A DNA stretch of 64,000 nt from contig JAVTVY010008073.1 of assembly GCA_036873755.1 (NCBI GenBank), positions 62,001-126,000 on the forward strand, in the 5' to 3' direction. The position numbers were made by a program, and so were the translations under genes. Positions 1 through 14,320 of this stretch are shown here, in pieces. The DNA comes from Hanleya hanleyi (taxonomy: Eukaryota; Mollusca; Polyplacophora; Lepidopleurida; Hanleyidae). The notes beneath the pieces were generated by a model, which was not told the origin of the DNA, made no database searches, and was given only the letters and a program-made list of their open reading frames with translations. The stretch's first letter is position 1. The number at the start of each line of letters is the position of its first letter.

Positions 1-862
1 ACAACAAATGTTAATGGATGAATGGACAGAACGCAACATCGCATTACATGACCTCGTCTTCGACAGGCATATGAAAACGTGACTTGATGATTTCCTGATT
101 TTGGGGTCACAGTGACCTTAACCTTTGACCTTGACCTAAATTTTGGTACACGACTCATCGTCTTCCGTCAATGTATCAATAGAGACAAAAAAAATCATGA
201 TTTTTATGAATTTCATGATTTTGGGGGTCACAGTGACCTTGACGTTCGGCCTTGAACTACATTTTGGTACGTGACACATCATGTCCCCCTACTGTATCTA
301 CTGACAAAAAAAAAAGCAATTTTGAAGATTTCTTGATTCTGGAGTCACAGTGACCTTGACTATTGACCTAATTTTTGGGTCAAGGTGACCTTTGACCTTC
401 GACCTTGACCTATATTTTGGTATGCAACACTTCATTTCCCCCTATTGAATCCACTCACAAAAAATTAGAATTTTTTAATGATTTCCTGATTTTTCGGTCA
501 CACTGACCTTTGATCTCCGACCTCGACCTACATTTGGTATGCAACACATCGTTCCCCCTTAGGGCATCCACTCACCAAAATGTAAAACTGTAGATAGAAA
601 ATTGTCAATGATCAATGATTTCCTGATTTTAGGCAACACTCAGTGACCTTTGACCTGTGACCTCGACCTCAATTTTGGTATGCGACACATCGTCTCCATC
701 TGGCGTATCCACTCACAAAAAATTGCAACTGTGGATAGAAAACGTTCAGATATAGACCGGACACGGGGGACGGACAGACGGACGGACGGACAGACGGACG
801 GAAACCGCCATCACATAATACGTCCGCCTTTTGGCGGGCGTAGGCGGGCGTATCAAAACCAC
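1..862 (+). repeat. TGACCT-rich tandem repeat with GACGGACG tail
   Basis: About seven degenerate units of roughly 100-125 bp. Each holds GTCACAGTGACCTT, then TTGACCTTGACCT, then ATTTTGGTATGCAACACATCG, a CCACTCACAAAAAA stretch and ATTTCCTGATTTT. The array ends at about 766-802 in a run of GACGGACGGACA-type heptamers and a CGTCCGCCTTTTGGCGGGCG hairpin (about 822-845). It looks like the 3' part of a dispersed invertebrate repeat. Reading frames across it are by-products of the repeat. A diverged copy lies at 17.69-17.96 kb. Confidence 0.8.
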
Positions 863-2364
863 CAGCGGACATCCTTAAACAGAATTTATATAATTCATGG
901 CAAAAATATAACCGATAAATGGAGCCTTTATTCTCCCTACCCAGCTGGGGGTAGGGGTGGAGAATTGGGGTAGAAATGTTAAAATATTCTTGGATATTTA
1001 TCTCCAACATGTGTCCATTAGACCACGGCATTTGTAAGATATTGCCTTTTTGCTCAAACTGTCATAACGTAGTATGAATTTTTGGGGGCACCAAAGGCAT
1101 ACTCTCTAAACAGAGCACCCTTCTCCGCCTGACCATTGAATATGACAGGCCCACACCATCATCTGAATGCATGGTGCGATCATACGTAGACACGTAGCCA
1201 TGCGGTAATGGGTGATATCTGAGTATATTAAGGCATAAATTCTCAAATGGTCACATCCGATTGGTCACGTTAGATCCGAGATCGGTGCAATCACATTCAA
1301 AGAACAAAGACACACCTCCAGAAAGTGATGGATTGAAATGATCCCTAAGTGGGCCACTATTGTCTATGTGAACTACAGCCGAATTTAGTTCTTCCAAATA
1401 TAATTTTAAGCCATTTGTAATATCGATCTTCTCAAGAAAAATCAAACAACTATGCGTCAGGAGTGCGAGAAATAAGGTAGCTATAAATTTCTACAACTTC
1501 GGTCTCGTTTGAGCAGTGAGACATAAGGTAGCTGTAAATTACTGTCATGCCCCTCTGTACTATAGTCTTCATTTCCAGGTCATGGTAAACACCAGACAAT
1601 TCCATTGGCTCATTTAAATGGAGCAGTCATGTGACATAATGCTTCTTGAAGCTGGAATAGGTCAGAATGAAATCAATATTAAAGCCAAGGGTATCTTCTA
1701 AAGAATATGTGAAATTCCCTTAGCTCGGTAAGATGGCCCACCTTTTCACTGGACATAATTTACTTTGGAGCAGCTATGAATACGTACATGTAGAAATGGT
1801 TCTGTTATGCAGCCCTCTCAATTCAAAAATTTACCTCGGCAAAAAAATTGTCATGGCAAAGCAATTTGGCCTCGGCAAATATTTGTTTGCCTCGGCAAAT
1901 TTAACTGATGATATTAACATGAAGATACACTCTAGAAGAACTCAGACACATTTAATCTGTCCAAAATTGTACAAGAATAACCAGGCCTTAATTGTCCGTG
2001 ATCCCAACACTGCCTGACAATGAGTAGTAGATTTCGAAACGTGGTCCGGCACATTGTATTTTTTTATGACTTTGGTATCGCAAACAAGTTTATCAGACAA
2101 TTGGTAGACAAAACCCCGATTTCCGTGATGGGATTCACGATCAGCATAAAAGTCCCGGCAAACTGTACACACTATTTCGAGCACCGTCGATTCGTTCATT
2201 GGCCAAAGTACATTCGATGCAGTCAATCCCCCAACCATCAACAGTCCTCTTTTTTACCATTTCTATTCAATCACTGCGCTTATCTTAGATAACAACTTAG
2301 AATTACGACCAATTCCTTTTGTATTGACATTCTGACGACAAAAGCATGTCAAGCATATTTTCGG
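863..2364. other. gene-free stretch
   Basis: I see no exon, RNA gene or complete mobile element. The only local structure is a short cluster of CCTCGGCAAA copies at about 1,832-1,900. A related stretch in the opposite orientation lies near 6,770-6,815, so this is probably part of another dispersed repeat. Confidence 0.5.
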
Positions 2365-3560
2365 ACTAGATTCCACGTGGTACAAGCAGCCAGAGGATGC
2401 TAGGTCCCCCGCCAAAATGGCAGCAATATTTATAAGCGCTGTCGGTTTCAGAAGATATCCATGAGGATGGCAACAGCTACTTCACAGGCGTAAGAAGCAG
2501 AAAGGTCTTTCCACCTTCCCAGGTTTTGAGATCAACTCCGAATGGCTGACTGAATGTTGATTGCTACTGTAATATATTTTCTTTACCATGTAGCATGAAA
2601 ATTATGTAACTGAAATGCAACCCCAAGAGACAACTCATGGCATATTATCTGCAAACTAAATTTGACAAGAATATGAAGGCATCCTCAACCTATTGCCCAG
2701 AAACCAAATTTAGACTTTGCCACAAGGAGTCACCACCTGTACATGTAGGTGCAAGCAGGCAAAACACAATCCCAAATGACATCTCATGTCATGGTATCGG
2801 CATATGAACTTTGAGACTCTGAAGAGGGGTCCTCAAGTTATTGCCGGTACTAGATGCCCACCGATGTTCATGTTATTTGGGGCGGGTCACATATAAATAC
2901 AAAATTTGAGAATAATCTGATGAGCAGTTGCCAAATTATTGCCCGGAAACAAATTTTTCCACCAGGAGACGCCACCTGTAGGCAGAAGCGGGAAAAATAC
3001 AATCCCAAGGAACATGGTATCGTGGGGACATCTGCATACCAAATTTGAGAAGAATCCGATGAGGGTCCTCAAATTATTGCCCAGAAACCAAATTTAGATT
3101 TTGATACCAGGTGACGCCACCTCTAGGCGCAAGTCAGTGAAATGCATTATCATGCGACATCTTATGTCACGGTACATTCTTACAAAATTTGAGAAGAATC
3201 CGATGGTCACAGGTCAGTTCTCAAGTTATTACCCGGAAACGAATTTGTGATGTTGCCACCAGGTGGCGCCACCTGTGAGTGCAAGTGAGCGAAAGGCAAT
3301 CCCAAGCAACAGCTCCTGTCATGGTAAATGCATGCCAAATTTGAGAAGAATCCGATGAGCCGCAACGTTTCTCATGTTACCCAGAAAGTTATCACTTGCA
3401 GCATGGAATAATGGAATGAACTCTAGTGGCGCCACCTCCGGGTGGATTTTGCTGAAACGCATCACCAACGGTGTTTTGTCGCAGGGAATGCATTTACCAA
3501 ATTTCGAAGAAATCCGACAAATTGTTCGAAAGTTATCGCTCGCGAAGGATTTGAACAAAC
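2365..3560 (+). repeat. GGCGCCACCT repeat complex, copy 1 (first part)
   Basis: It begins AGCCAGAGGATGCTAGGTCC and consists of loosely repeated units of about 100-165 bp. Each has a TTATTGCCCGGAAACAAATT-type segment, a CCACCAGGTGGCGCCACCTG-type segment, a CAATCCCAAG segment and CCAAATTTGAGAAGAATC. The same arrangement recurs at 12,360-13,970, which defines the family. Open frames here shift from unit to unit and show no protein signature. Confidence 0.8.
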
Positions 3561-4164
3561 ATGAACGGACATGCATTAAAGATTGGAACAAGACCCAGTG
3601 GCGCCACCTACAGGCGGATCTTGCTGAAACGTAATACCAGCGACGTCTTGTCTCAAAGAGTGCAGATGCCAAATTTCGGAGGAATCCGACAAAGCATTTA
3701 GGAGTTATCGCTTATGCAGTATTTGCACGGACATGCACTAAAGATTGGAACAAGACCCAGTGGCGCCACCTACAGGCGGATCTTGCTGAAACGTAATACC
3801 AACAGACGTCTTGTCGCAAAGAATGCAGATGCCAAATTTCGGAGGAATCCGACAAAGCATTTAGGAGTTATCGCTTATGAAGTATTTGCACGGACATGCA
3901 CTAAAGATTGGAACAAGACCCAGTGGCGCCACCTACAGGCGGATCTTGCTGAAACGTAATACCAACAGATGTCTTGTCGCAAAGAATGCAGATGCCAAAT
4001 TTCGGAGGAATCCGACAAAGCATTTAGGAGTTATTGCTTACGAAGTATTTGCACGGACATGCACTAAAGATTGAAACAAGACCCAGTGGCGCCACCTACA
4101 GGTGGATCTTGCTGAAACGTAATACCAAGAGACGTCTTGTCGCAAAGAATGCAGATGCCAAATT
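3561..4164 (+). repeat. 163-bp tandem repeat array
   Basis: Near-identical units carry CAGTGGCGCCACCTACAGGC starting at 3,596, 3,758, 3,921 and 4,084, a period of 162-163 bp. They also contain GCAGATGCCAAATTTCGG and ATTTGCACGGACATGCAC. Because 163 is not a multiple of three, the open frame moves one step per unit, which produces staggered false ORFs. The array is interrupted at 4,164 by the element that follows and resumes at 6,203. Confidence 0.9.
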
Positions 4165-6202
4165 GGGCAATTCCGTGTAAACATGGACATGATCAGTAAA
4201 AAATAAACTTAATGGTATGTTACTAATTCTTTTCCTATAACATAGTTTATATTCCTAAGTTCATGGAAATAATATTTTGTTTGGGTTTTAATCCACTAAT
4301 AGACTTCTATTTTTTTTTATGAAATGTCATGCAAAATAGCATACAATTCTCTGTTCTCTGACCAGTAGATTTGTCATCTTGGCTACTCTTACTTTATGGA
4401 ATAAATCTTTATCTTTTGTCTACAATACATTGGCCTAATCATGTACTTTAACCAGAAAATGCAGGTAGCTAAAATTCCTTTTAGTTTATGTGGCATACAG
4501 AGTAGTATGCTATCATGTTATATGATGTAACCTGAGTCACGAAAAATGATAAAGAGTCTAAACTGATAAAAATCCCTGAGCAGGATTAGAGAAATATTTC
4601 ATAATTTCTTTGTCTTACTTATGCCTTAGTCATTTCTGATAAAGCTGCTCATATATATTGAATAGGAAAACAATGGTGATACTTTGAAAATTGTAACCTG
4701 AGTCACGTGTAACCTGAGTCACGTTTGATGTGCATCTCATTACACATAATGCAAAGAAATAACTGCAACTTTACAGCTGTATAAACTACTATACAAATGT
4801 ATTGATGACATAAATATTTGAGACCAGAATTTTGATCAGTTATATTGCAATTCTTTCCACCTACAAATATGACTATAAACATTTGTGCATAATATCCCAA
4901 CTTGAGATTTTGTTCCACTGCACCTTGGATATTAAGAGTTGGATTGCTGAACTCTTCTCTGTCGTTCAAGCACAATTGTCTTTGAAACAAGATATAATAA
5001 ACTACACCAATCATGTCAATTGATAATGAGACTGTAGATTCAATATACCATGTACAGGGCAAATCATCTCCAGAACTGGCATTAGTTTGTGTGATGTTTG
5101 CTATTTGCATTTGGATTCTTTTGGGTGCAATACATGCATGTGCTTGCATATACAAGTTCTTCTAGAGTGTATGTGTAGATCGACCTGCACATCACACTGA
5201 ATTGTTTCTTTTGAATTGGTATTACTGATGGAGTCCTATCATACATGTACATGTACATCTAAAATACTACACATAATGTGTACCACATACTGGACCATGA
5301 TACTGCAGTGATGTAGAGGTAATAATGAACATAACATGATGAAAATCTGTGTATTCTAACCAAGCACATTTAGAATTATCATGCAGCAAAATAGTGTAGC
5401 ATATTCTGTATTGAATACAGTTTTGTGTCAACGATTAGTTTCTGACAAACTGTAACCTGAGTCACGGTAACCTGAGTCACGCAATCTTCTTTAATTATCT
5501 CCCTGTTGCTATTATATATCAAGTTCAATATTACACATATATTTTACTACATGGATGTACTTTGTTTAATCAATATGTGATGAATTCTCTCACATAATTA
5601 ATTCAAAGAGAAATCTCATTTGAACTATAGTGGTCTGGGGGTCATTTTGTTTTCTTGTAACTAAACATGATAAAAAGCAGCTTATTCTACCCAAATACAT
5701 TTAGAATTATCATATAGCTTTGTTCCAGTATAACTAGTGTTGTATGTTCTGTTTTGAGTAAAGTTTTGCATCAATGTTTAGCCCCGGACAAACTGTAACC
5801 TGAGTCACAGTAACCTGAGTCACGCGATCTGTGTTAATTATCTCCCTGTTACTATTATATATCAGGTTCAATATTGCACAAATATTTAGCTACGGATGTA
5901 CTTTGTTTAATGAAAGTTTGATGAATTATCTCACACAATTAATTTGAAGAGAAATCTCGTTTGAACTATAGTGGTCTGGGGGTCATGTCTTTTTTTCGTA
6001 ACCTGAGTCACGCTCTTGTTTTTGTACATGAAAGTTACAATTTGAACTTAGATAATCAACTGGTTGTGTAATTGGTTAGGTCTTACCCTGAAGTAAATAA
6101 CTGCTGAATGTGAGTTATTACATGTCATTTATATTAAAATCTGAGCAAATTGAATTTGCTCTTGGGGCTCTGAATGTAACCTGAGTCACGCTGGAATTGC
6201 CC
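4165..6202. mobile_element. 2.04-kb DNA-transposon-like insertion with a repeated 15-mer
   Basis: The tandem repeat is split exactly here. The left side reads GCCA-AATT and the right side AATT-TCGG, so a 4-bp AATT is duplicated around the insert. The ends are inverted: GGGCAATTCC at 4,165-4,174 and GGAATTGCCC at 6,193-6,202. Inside are nine copies of GTAACCTGAGTCACG, all in + orientation, at 4,527, 4,693, 4,709, 5,452, 5,467, 5,795 (one mismatch), 5,810, 5,998 and 6,176. The last lies 2 bp inside the right inverted repeat. Two internal tandem copies of a 330-345-bp unit occupy about 5,338-6,012. No transposase is recognised, so it is probably non-autonomous. A 150-residue minus-strand open frame (4,703-5,155) matches nothing I know and is AT-rich, so I do not call it a gene. 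The superfamily is not assignable from what is visible. Confidence 0.8.
5338..6012 (+). repeat. internal tandem duplication (about 330-345-bp unit)
   Basis: Two consecutive copies share TTAGAATTATCAT, the paired GTAACCTGAGTCAC motifs, TTAATTATCTCCCTGTT, GATGTACTTTGTTTAAT and AACTATAGTGGTCTGGGGGT. The copies begin near 5,338 and 5,670. It lies wholly within the 4,165-6,202 element. Confidence 0.8.
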
Positions 6203-6480
6203 AATTTCGGAGGAATCCGACAAAGCATTTAGAAGTTATTGCTTACGAAGTATTTGCACGGACATGTCCGTGCAGTGGCGCCACCTACAGGCGGATCTTG
6301 CTGAAACGTAATACCAAGAGACGTCTTGTCGCAAAGAATGCAGATGCCAAATTTCGGAGGAATCCGACAAAGCATTTAGAAGTTATTGCCTACGAAGTAT
6401 TTGCACGGACATGTCCGTGCATGCACGGACACATAGAAGCAAGAACCATTTTAAAGTCCCCGGCCGCGACAAAAATGGCG
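6203..6480 (+). repeat. remainder of the 163-bp array
   Basis: The interrupted array continues with TTCGGAGGAATCCGAC and a further CAGTGGCGCCACC at 6,273. It ends in GCAAGAACCATTTTAAAGTC near 6,438-6,457, the same terminal segment found near 13,930-13,950 in the second copy. It contains the palindrome TGCACGGACATGTCCGTGCA (about 6,402-6,421). Confidence 0.8.
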
Positions 6481-9369
6481 TGACCTAATTGACCCATGTA
6501 ATGACCAATTGGCCGATGACCCTCTAGAATGCATTGATCTATTTTTAGCTTAGCACTCGACAACAGATGGCATCCAAATCGGGAGTAGATTTTATATGTT
6601 GTGATCGCTGAACCACACTAAAAGATACGATTGCGACCAGTCATCACTATCCAAGATTCTTTTAGCTAAATATTTTAAACAACTTCCAAGTTTTGTTTGA
6701 AATGACAAAGGAGGATGTGGTGGAGAGATCGCATTTTTATAAATATACTAAACATTTTTCCTCTGCATTTTTTTTGCCACGGCAATTGCCGATTGCCGAG
6801 GTGAATTGAGAGGGCTGGTTATGGCAGATATCATTCCTTTGTTTACTTTTATCCTAATTGTGAGGTGTCTGGATATTCTTGTTACATAATTCAGCCGGTT
6901 TTGAAAAATTCCAAAAAATCCCCATGATGACACAGCTCCATAGGCACATGGAAATGAACGTGATCTACATGTGCTCCTTTAGAACACCAAATATATCTGG
7001 TAGAAGAGGGCCATGGATACGTTGTGCTAAACGTATTGACGTATAACAATATAAATGCAGGCAGATGACCACATGTTGAGATCTCCAATATGCAACACTC
7101 CGATATTTCTTAATTCTCCCATTTGCTCATGCATGCCATGTTGAGCCTACGTGGCCACACATATTTCCTGCTTGATGAAAAATATACATTCAACATGTTA
7201 ATATTGTAAAGTGTAGGCAGTTGTGTACCCATACAGCCTTATTATTACATATTGATTAGGAACTGGGATTGACCTACATGTACACAAATGTACACAGACC
7301 TATCATCCCTCACGCATTCGGTGTGAGATTCATGCATTTGGCATCTGTCTCACGCAGCTACATGTATATCAAAATCTCACCCTTCATTTTCATGAAATTT
7401 ATATTTCTAAACTAAAACCAAGAATAATTCAAAATTGCTCCAGTTTGCAGAAAAAGGAGTTTTTTATAGCCTCCGTGAACATGGTGAAGGGTGAAATGTA
7501 TAATGGCAGGCTGTTGAAAAAGTGTAAAATTGTATGAAATGACGCCTAGATATTCACATTTTTGGGGAACTCATATCTCCTGGCCGGGTGCCGGATATAT
7601 TCAAATCTCACACCTTGGCAAAATTATAACTTGAGAGGTCTGTGTACATAGAGAACATTCAAAGATGGCAAAATGAATTTAAATTATATATTTTACAGTT
7701 ATCCATATCTTTTTGTTTTCAAAGCTGCAAAAATGAGATCATAAAATTACTAATTGCTATCTTCAGTCCAAACTGAACATCTCCCCCAATTCTCCCTCTC
7801 TCCCTTCAACCATCTGTCAATTATGCACAATGATACATGTACATCTAAATGTCATGAATGTGGGCAGCAAAAATTACTTGTATTAGGCTTCAGGCACACA
7901 ATATTTCAATGGCCCCATACATGCCATAGGGATGATTGGATGTCGCTTCACCAGCACGTTATTATGATTTATTGATCATAGTAATATCAAAGTAATCAAG
8001 ACAGAAAACTAAAATAAATACCACATTTGGAGAGTTTAGAGTACCCCAGGGTAGAGCACATTTTACGATATCACCATATTGTTTTTTAGCATACATGGAA
8101 AGTCCCGGATATGGTTGAGCAATGGAGGCCATATCACAATGTAGAAACTGCCCACAGCATTAATTTCGAAGAAAATGATGGAAGTCAATCAGTGTCTCTA
8201 CCATGAAGAAATATGAAAATCATCAACTTTCACATATCCCTGAGTGGCAAGGTTATATATGTTCAGAATCTATTATTATTCCTCACTCGCTCAGTCGGGG
8301 AATATAGAATTGCTGTCTGTCCATGTGTGTGTCACAAAGTATAAGTTGCCAGGATATCATTCTATCATTCAAAAGCATTCAGTCAATCCACTCCAAATTA
8401 TATTGGGAAAATAGCTCTCATGCTATTGATATTGGAGTCAATGGGACGTACAAAGAACCCTAAAACTGATTCTAAAATTATTCATTCTGTATCTCGAGTT
8501 CTAATTCAGCAAACATCTGACTCAAAAGCTCAGAGGTGTACATTATTAACCAGAGGCCTGTCAGTTTTTAGGTCAAACAGTTCGAAGGCCAAGTCCATTC
8601 AAAACTGATAATAGCTTGTCTCAACTACATGTATATATCTTGAGGTATTAGTGACCAAACATCTCAAACTTCACAGATTTGTGCCCATCCTGGACCTTAT
8701 TCAGTAAATATAGAATCACTGAATTGTGTGTGTATGTGCATCACAACTTCTTGTTACATGTAGCTTGGATATCTCAGGAACAGTTTATCAATGGGCAATT
8801 TGCACTATGGTTAAAGTTAATCCCTGGACAATGCTGGATGGCAATGGGCGGTGTGCTGACACTTGGTGGCTTGTGGTTTGTCAATCTGAGTGATTCCCTA
8901 TGTCTTTATCCCAGAATATATTTTTAATCAATGATAACTATATAGTGTATTTTCGACCGGAGGCCGCCAGGATTATCGAAAGTGTAAGATTGCTGATCCT
9001 TTCTTGGAATGGTGGAAATACTTTATCCATATTGTCATATGTACACCATTTATCAACAGTTAAAAAATCTGATCCATGCTATAAGCACAGGGGAGAGATC
9101 ATGTGAACAACCCGAAGCTCACAGTGGACCACGTGACGTGCACGACAGCATTGTCCAAGGATCAGTGTGAGATCTCACCATTCACTTCAAATATTTACAG
9201 AAAATATTTTTCAAGACAATTGGCAATCTGCTATAAGCTATAGACGTCGTGATCGATGGTCCATTTTTCAACACTTTGCAAATGCAGCTACATGCACGCT
9301 GTGCACCTGCCGATCAAAATTTACGTGCACCGTGGAAAAAATACATGCATTTGTGCATGTGTGCACTGC
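6481..9369. other. gene-free stretch with degenerate repeats
   Basis: I recognise no exon or RNA gene. At 8,265-8,640 a repeat begins with CTCACTCGCTCAGTCGGGG and CTGTCTGTCCATGTGTGTG. A related piece resumes at about 9,509 (ATATTGGACAAATAGCC). Short open frames here have no protein signature. Confidence 0.5.
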
Positions 9370-9508
9370 TAATTTCGAGCCTTGAATTGAGTATAAATAT
9401 TTTGGTGAAAAATACGGATTTTTTACTCAAAAAAATTGAGTTTTGAGTTTTTAAACTCAATCTACAAACCGAAATTCGGTACGTAGAACTGACGTGAATG
9501 AATCCCTG
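9370..9508. mobile_element. end fragment of a CAGGG-ended element
   Basis: The stretch carries AAATTGAGTTTT/ACTCAAT motifs and finishes in GACGTGAATGAATCCCTG at about 9,491-9,508. This resembles the right end of the element at 45,695-47,374 (CTTGCATGAATCCCTG). I could not find the matching CAGGG left end upstream, so it may be a solo end or an internally deleted copy. Confidence 0.45.
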
Positions 9509-10120
9509 AATATATTGGACAAATAGCCATTATGCTATTAATATCAAGGTCAAGGTCATAGAACCCCGAAACTGAATTTAACAGTCTGGAATACGTCTTA
9601 AACTTATGATACAAAAAACATCTTGAAACTTACTGAAGTGTTTATATATCCATGTGATTCCATTAGACCTATTTCTGTTTAGGTCATAGGTCAAGCTAAT
9701 TACCCTCAAAGATGCCCAGATAGTTACTATTTACCAATCTTCTCAAAATTTCACAGCTGTGTGATTCTATGAACATACTTTATGTCAGTAAGGGAAAAGT
9801 CAACATGACTTATAATCTAGTTTGTCTGATCTGTATCTCGAGTTAAAATTTCTTGGATGCATGTGATTCCGAAGAATCTCATTGATTTGTGTTTTGAGAT
9901 TCTTTAATACATGTACATGTACAATGTATAGTGATTGACTATCTTGTACACAATGTATGTAATTAAGATCAAGTCCCTTGTGGATGTTCGGGGCAATTTG
10001 TCCCTTGAAATATTTTTCTCTCATGGCTGCTCCAGCATGTCCAGAAAAACATAATGGGGTGGGGAGAACACAACTTTTTCTGGCTCCAACCACTCGTATA
10101 CCATCCTATCCCTACATGTA
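9509..10120. other. gene-free stretch
   Basis: Resumed copy of the repeat interrupted by the CAGGG-type fragment, followed by unclassified AT-rich DNA. No coding signal seen. Confidence 0.4.
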
Positions 10121-10378
10121 TTAACCCTCTCTGTACCGTATCGGTATTGTACCGACATGACCGATAGAAATATAGTTCAGTTATTGCACGTCATAGGCAT
10201 ACAGAAAAGAAGAACTTCTAGAAGAGTAATTTCATCATATCATACCTTGTTCGAAAGCTTGGAGTATTGTCTTTACAACTGCGTAGGCGATGATAAGTAT
10301 ATCTTCGTTTCACTCATGTTTAGGACAGTTTTGATACCAACTTGAAATTGTTAAAAATGCCGGTACAGAGAGACTTAA
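10121..10378. mobile_element. TTAA-flanked MITE, copy 1
   Basis: TTAACCCTCTCTGTACCG at the left and CGGTACAGAGAGACTTAA at the right form an inverted pair bounded by TTAA, as expected for piggyBac-type insertion. The 258-bp interior has no coding capacity and is shared with 16,339-16,562 (ATAGAAATATAGTTCA, ACCTTGTTC, AAAATGCCGGTACAGA). Confidence 0.7.
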
Positions 10379-12241
<1,863 letters not shown>

Positions 12242-12359
12242 CTATCATAATTATCTTTAAGTCACATGTACAATAAATGTATTTAAAATTCCAGGAATAT
12301 TTGGGACCAGCTCTATGACCATGATGACTGCAATGAAATGAAGCATGTGAATCAAATTC

Positions 12360-13970
12360 TCAAACAAGCAGCCAGAGGATGCTAGGTCCCCCGCCAAAAT
12401 GGCAGCAATATTTATAAGCGTTGTCGGTCTCAGGGGATATACATGAGGGTGGCAACAGCTACTTCACAGGCGTAAGAAGCAGAAGGGTCTTTCCACCTCC
12501 CCAGATTTTGGGATCAACTCAGAAAGGCTGACTGAATGTTGATTGCTGCTGTAATATATTTTCCTCACGGTGTAGCATGATAATTATGTAACCAAAATTC
12601 AACCCCAAGCGACATCTCATGGCATATAATCTGTAAACTAAATTTGACCAGAATCTTAAGGCATCCTCAACCTATTGCCCGCAAACCAAATTTAGACTTT
12701 GCCCCCAGGTATCACCACCTGTAGGTGCAAGCAGGCAAAACGCAATCCCAAACGACATCTCATGGCATGGTATCGGCATATGAACTTTGAGAAGGATCTG
12801 AAGAGGGGTCCTCAAGTTATTGCCGGTACTGGATGCCCACCGGTGTTTGTGTTATTTGGGGTGGGTCACATATGAATACCAAATTTGAGAAGAATCTGAT
12901 GAGCAGTTCCCAAATTATTGCCCGGAAACAAATTTTTCCACCAGGAGGCGCCACCTGTAGGCAGAAGTGGGCAGAATACAATCTCAAGGGACATGGTATC
13001 GTGGTGTCATGTTATCTGCATACCAAATTTGAGAAGAATCTGACGAGGGTCCTCAAGATATTGCCCGGAAACCAAATTTAGATTTGACACCAGGTGGCGC
13101 CACCTCTATGCGCAAGTCGGAGAAATGCATTCTCAAGCGACATCTCATGTCAAGGTCAATTCATACCAAATTTAAGAAGAATCTGATGGGTGGTTCTCAA
13201 GTTATTACCCGGAAACAAATTTGTGATTTTGCCACCAGGTGGCGGCACCTGTGAGTGCAAGAGAGCAAAAGACAATCCCAAGCAACATCTCCTGGCATGG
13301 TACATGCATGCCAAATTTGAGAAGAATCCGGTGAGCGTTTCTCATGTTATTACCCAGAAAGGTAGGGTATTTCAAAGAAATTTGACCAAGTGTTTCTAAT
13401 ATATCACTTGCAGCACGGAATAATGGAATGAATTCTAGTGGCGCCACCTTCGGGCGGATTTTGCTGAAACGCAACACCAACTGACGTTTTGTCGCAAGGA
13501 ATGCATTTGCCAAATTTCGGAGGAATCTGAAAAATCATTTTGAAAGTTATCGCTCGCGAAGGATTTGAATACATCCACGGACATGCACTGAAGATTGGAA
13601 CAAGACCCAGTGGCGCCACCTACAAGCAGATCTTGCTGAAATTGTCGCAAAGAATGCAGATGCCAAATTTCAGAGGAATCCGACAAAGCATTTAGGAGTT
13701 ATCGCTTGCGAAATATTTGAACATACATCCCAGGACATCCACGGACAAGCACAGAGGATTGGAACAAGAGGCAGTGGCGCCACCTTCAGGCGGATCTTGC
13801 TGAAACGCAATTCCCACCAATGTCTTGTCGCCAAGAATGCAGATGCCAAATTTCAGAGGAATCCGATAAAACATTTGGAAGTTATCGCTTGCGAAGTATT
13901 TGAACAGACATCCACGGACACATACTAGAAGCAAGAACCATTTTAAAGTCCCCGGCCGTGTTGCGGCGGA
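12360..13970 (+). repeat. GGCGCCACCT repeat complex, copy 2
   Basis: It starts AGCAGCCAGAGGATGCTAGG and ends AAAGTCCCCGGCCG, collinear with 2,388-6,467 minus the inserted element. It contains several CCACCAGGTGGCGCC-like segments (12,940s, 13,088, 13,232) and fewer copies of the 163-bp unit. It lies just inside intron 1. The long minus-strand frame across 13,692-14,267 is repeat sequence read through into flanking DNA and is not a gene. Confidence 0.8.
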
Positions 13971-14320
13971 GGACAAAAACCTTAAAATTTTCATGCCCGT
14001 GGACATGGTGGACATCATACAAGTACTGTACACTGTTTTTGTACATTGACTGTCCTTCATGGATGTAGCGTTCATGTACAATAAACTGAATTGAATTACA
14101 TCTATGCTAGGGTAAATGTACTTAGGGCCAGAACTGTGTTGACCAACTTGGGAAAATAGCACATATGGTTGTGTGCTGAGAAGGAATCGTTCACACCCAA
14201 CGACCTCTCCCCACCCCCTAGCCATGCCCTTGAATCTTAACCTCTTCTCTAGCAGTTTCTTGCCCAAAATCAGTGATTTCTCAACTTGAATACTCTAACC
14301 TACAATCTACATGAATGTAG

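Noticed and set aside
3319..4074. Overlapping open frames of 65-117 codons on both strands
   Set aside because: They are translations of the 163-bp tandem unit; the frame steps with each unit and there is no start, splice or protein-family signal.
4703..5155. 150-codon minus-strand frame inside the 2-kb inserted element
   Set aside because: AT-rich, no recognisable transposase motif, and its ends run into the 15-mer repeats; chance is sufficient.
4527..6190. Regularly recurring 15-mer considered as a CRISPR-like array
   Set aside because: Spacing is irregular, the genome is animal, and the copies lie within a delimited mobile element; no cas genes.
13692..14267. 191-codon minus-strand frame
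   Set aside because: Half of it is the GGCGCCACCT repeat and the rest is flanking non-coding DNA; no protein signature.
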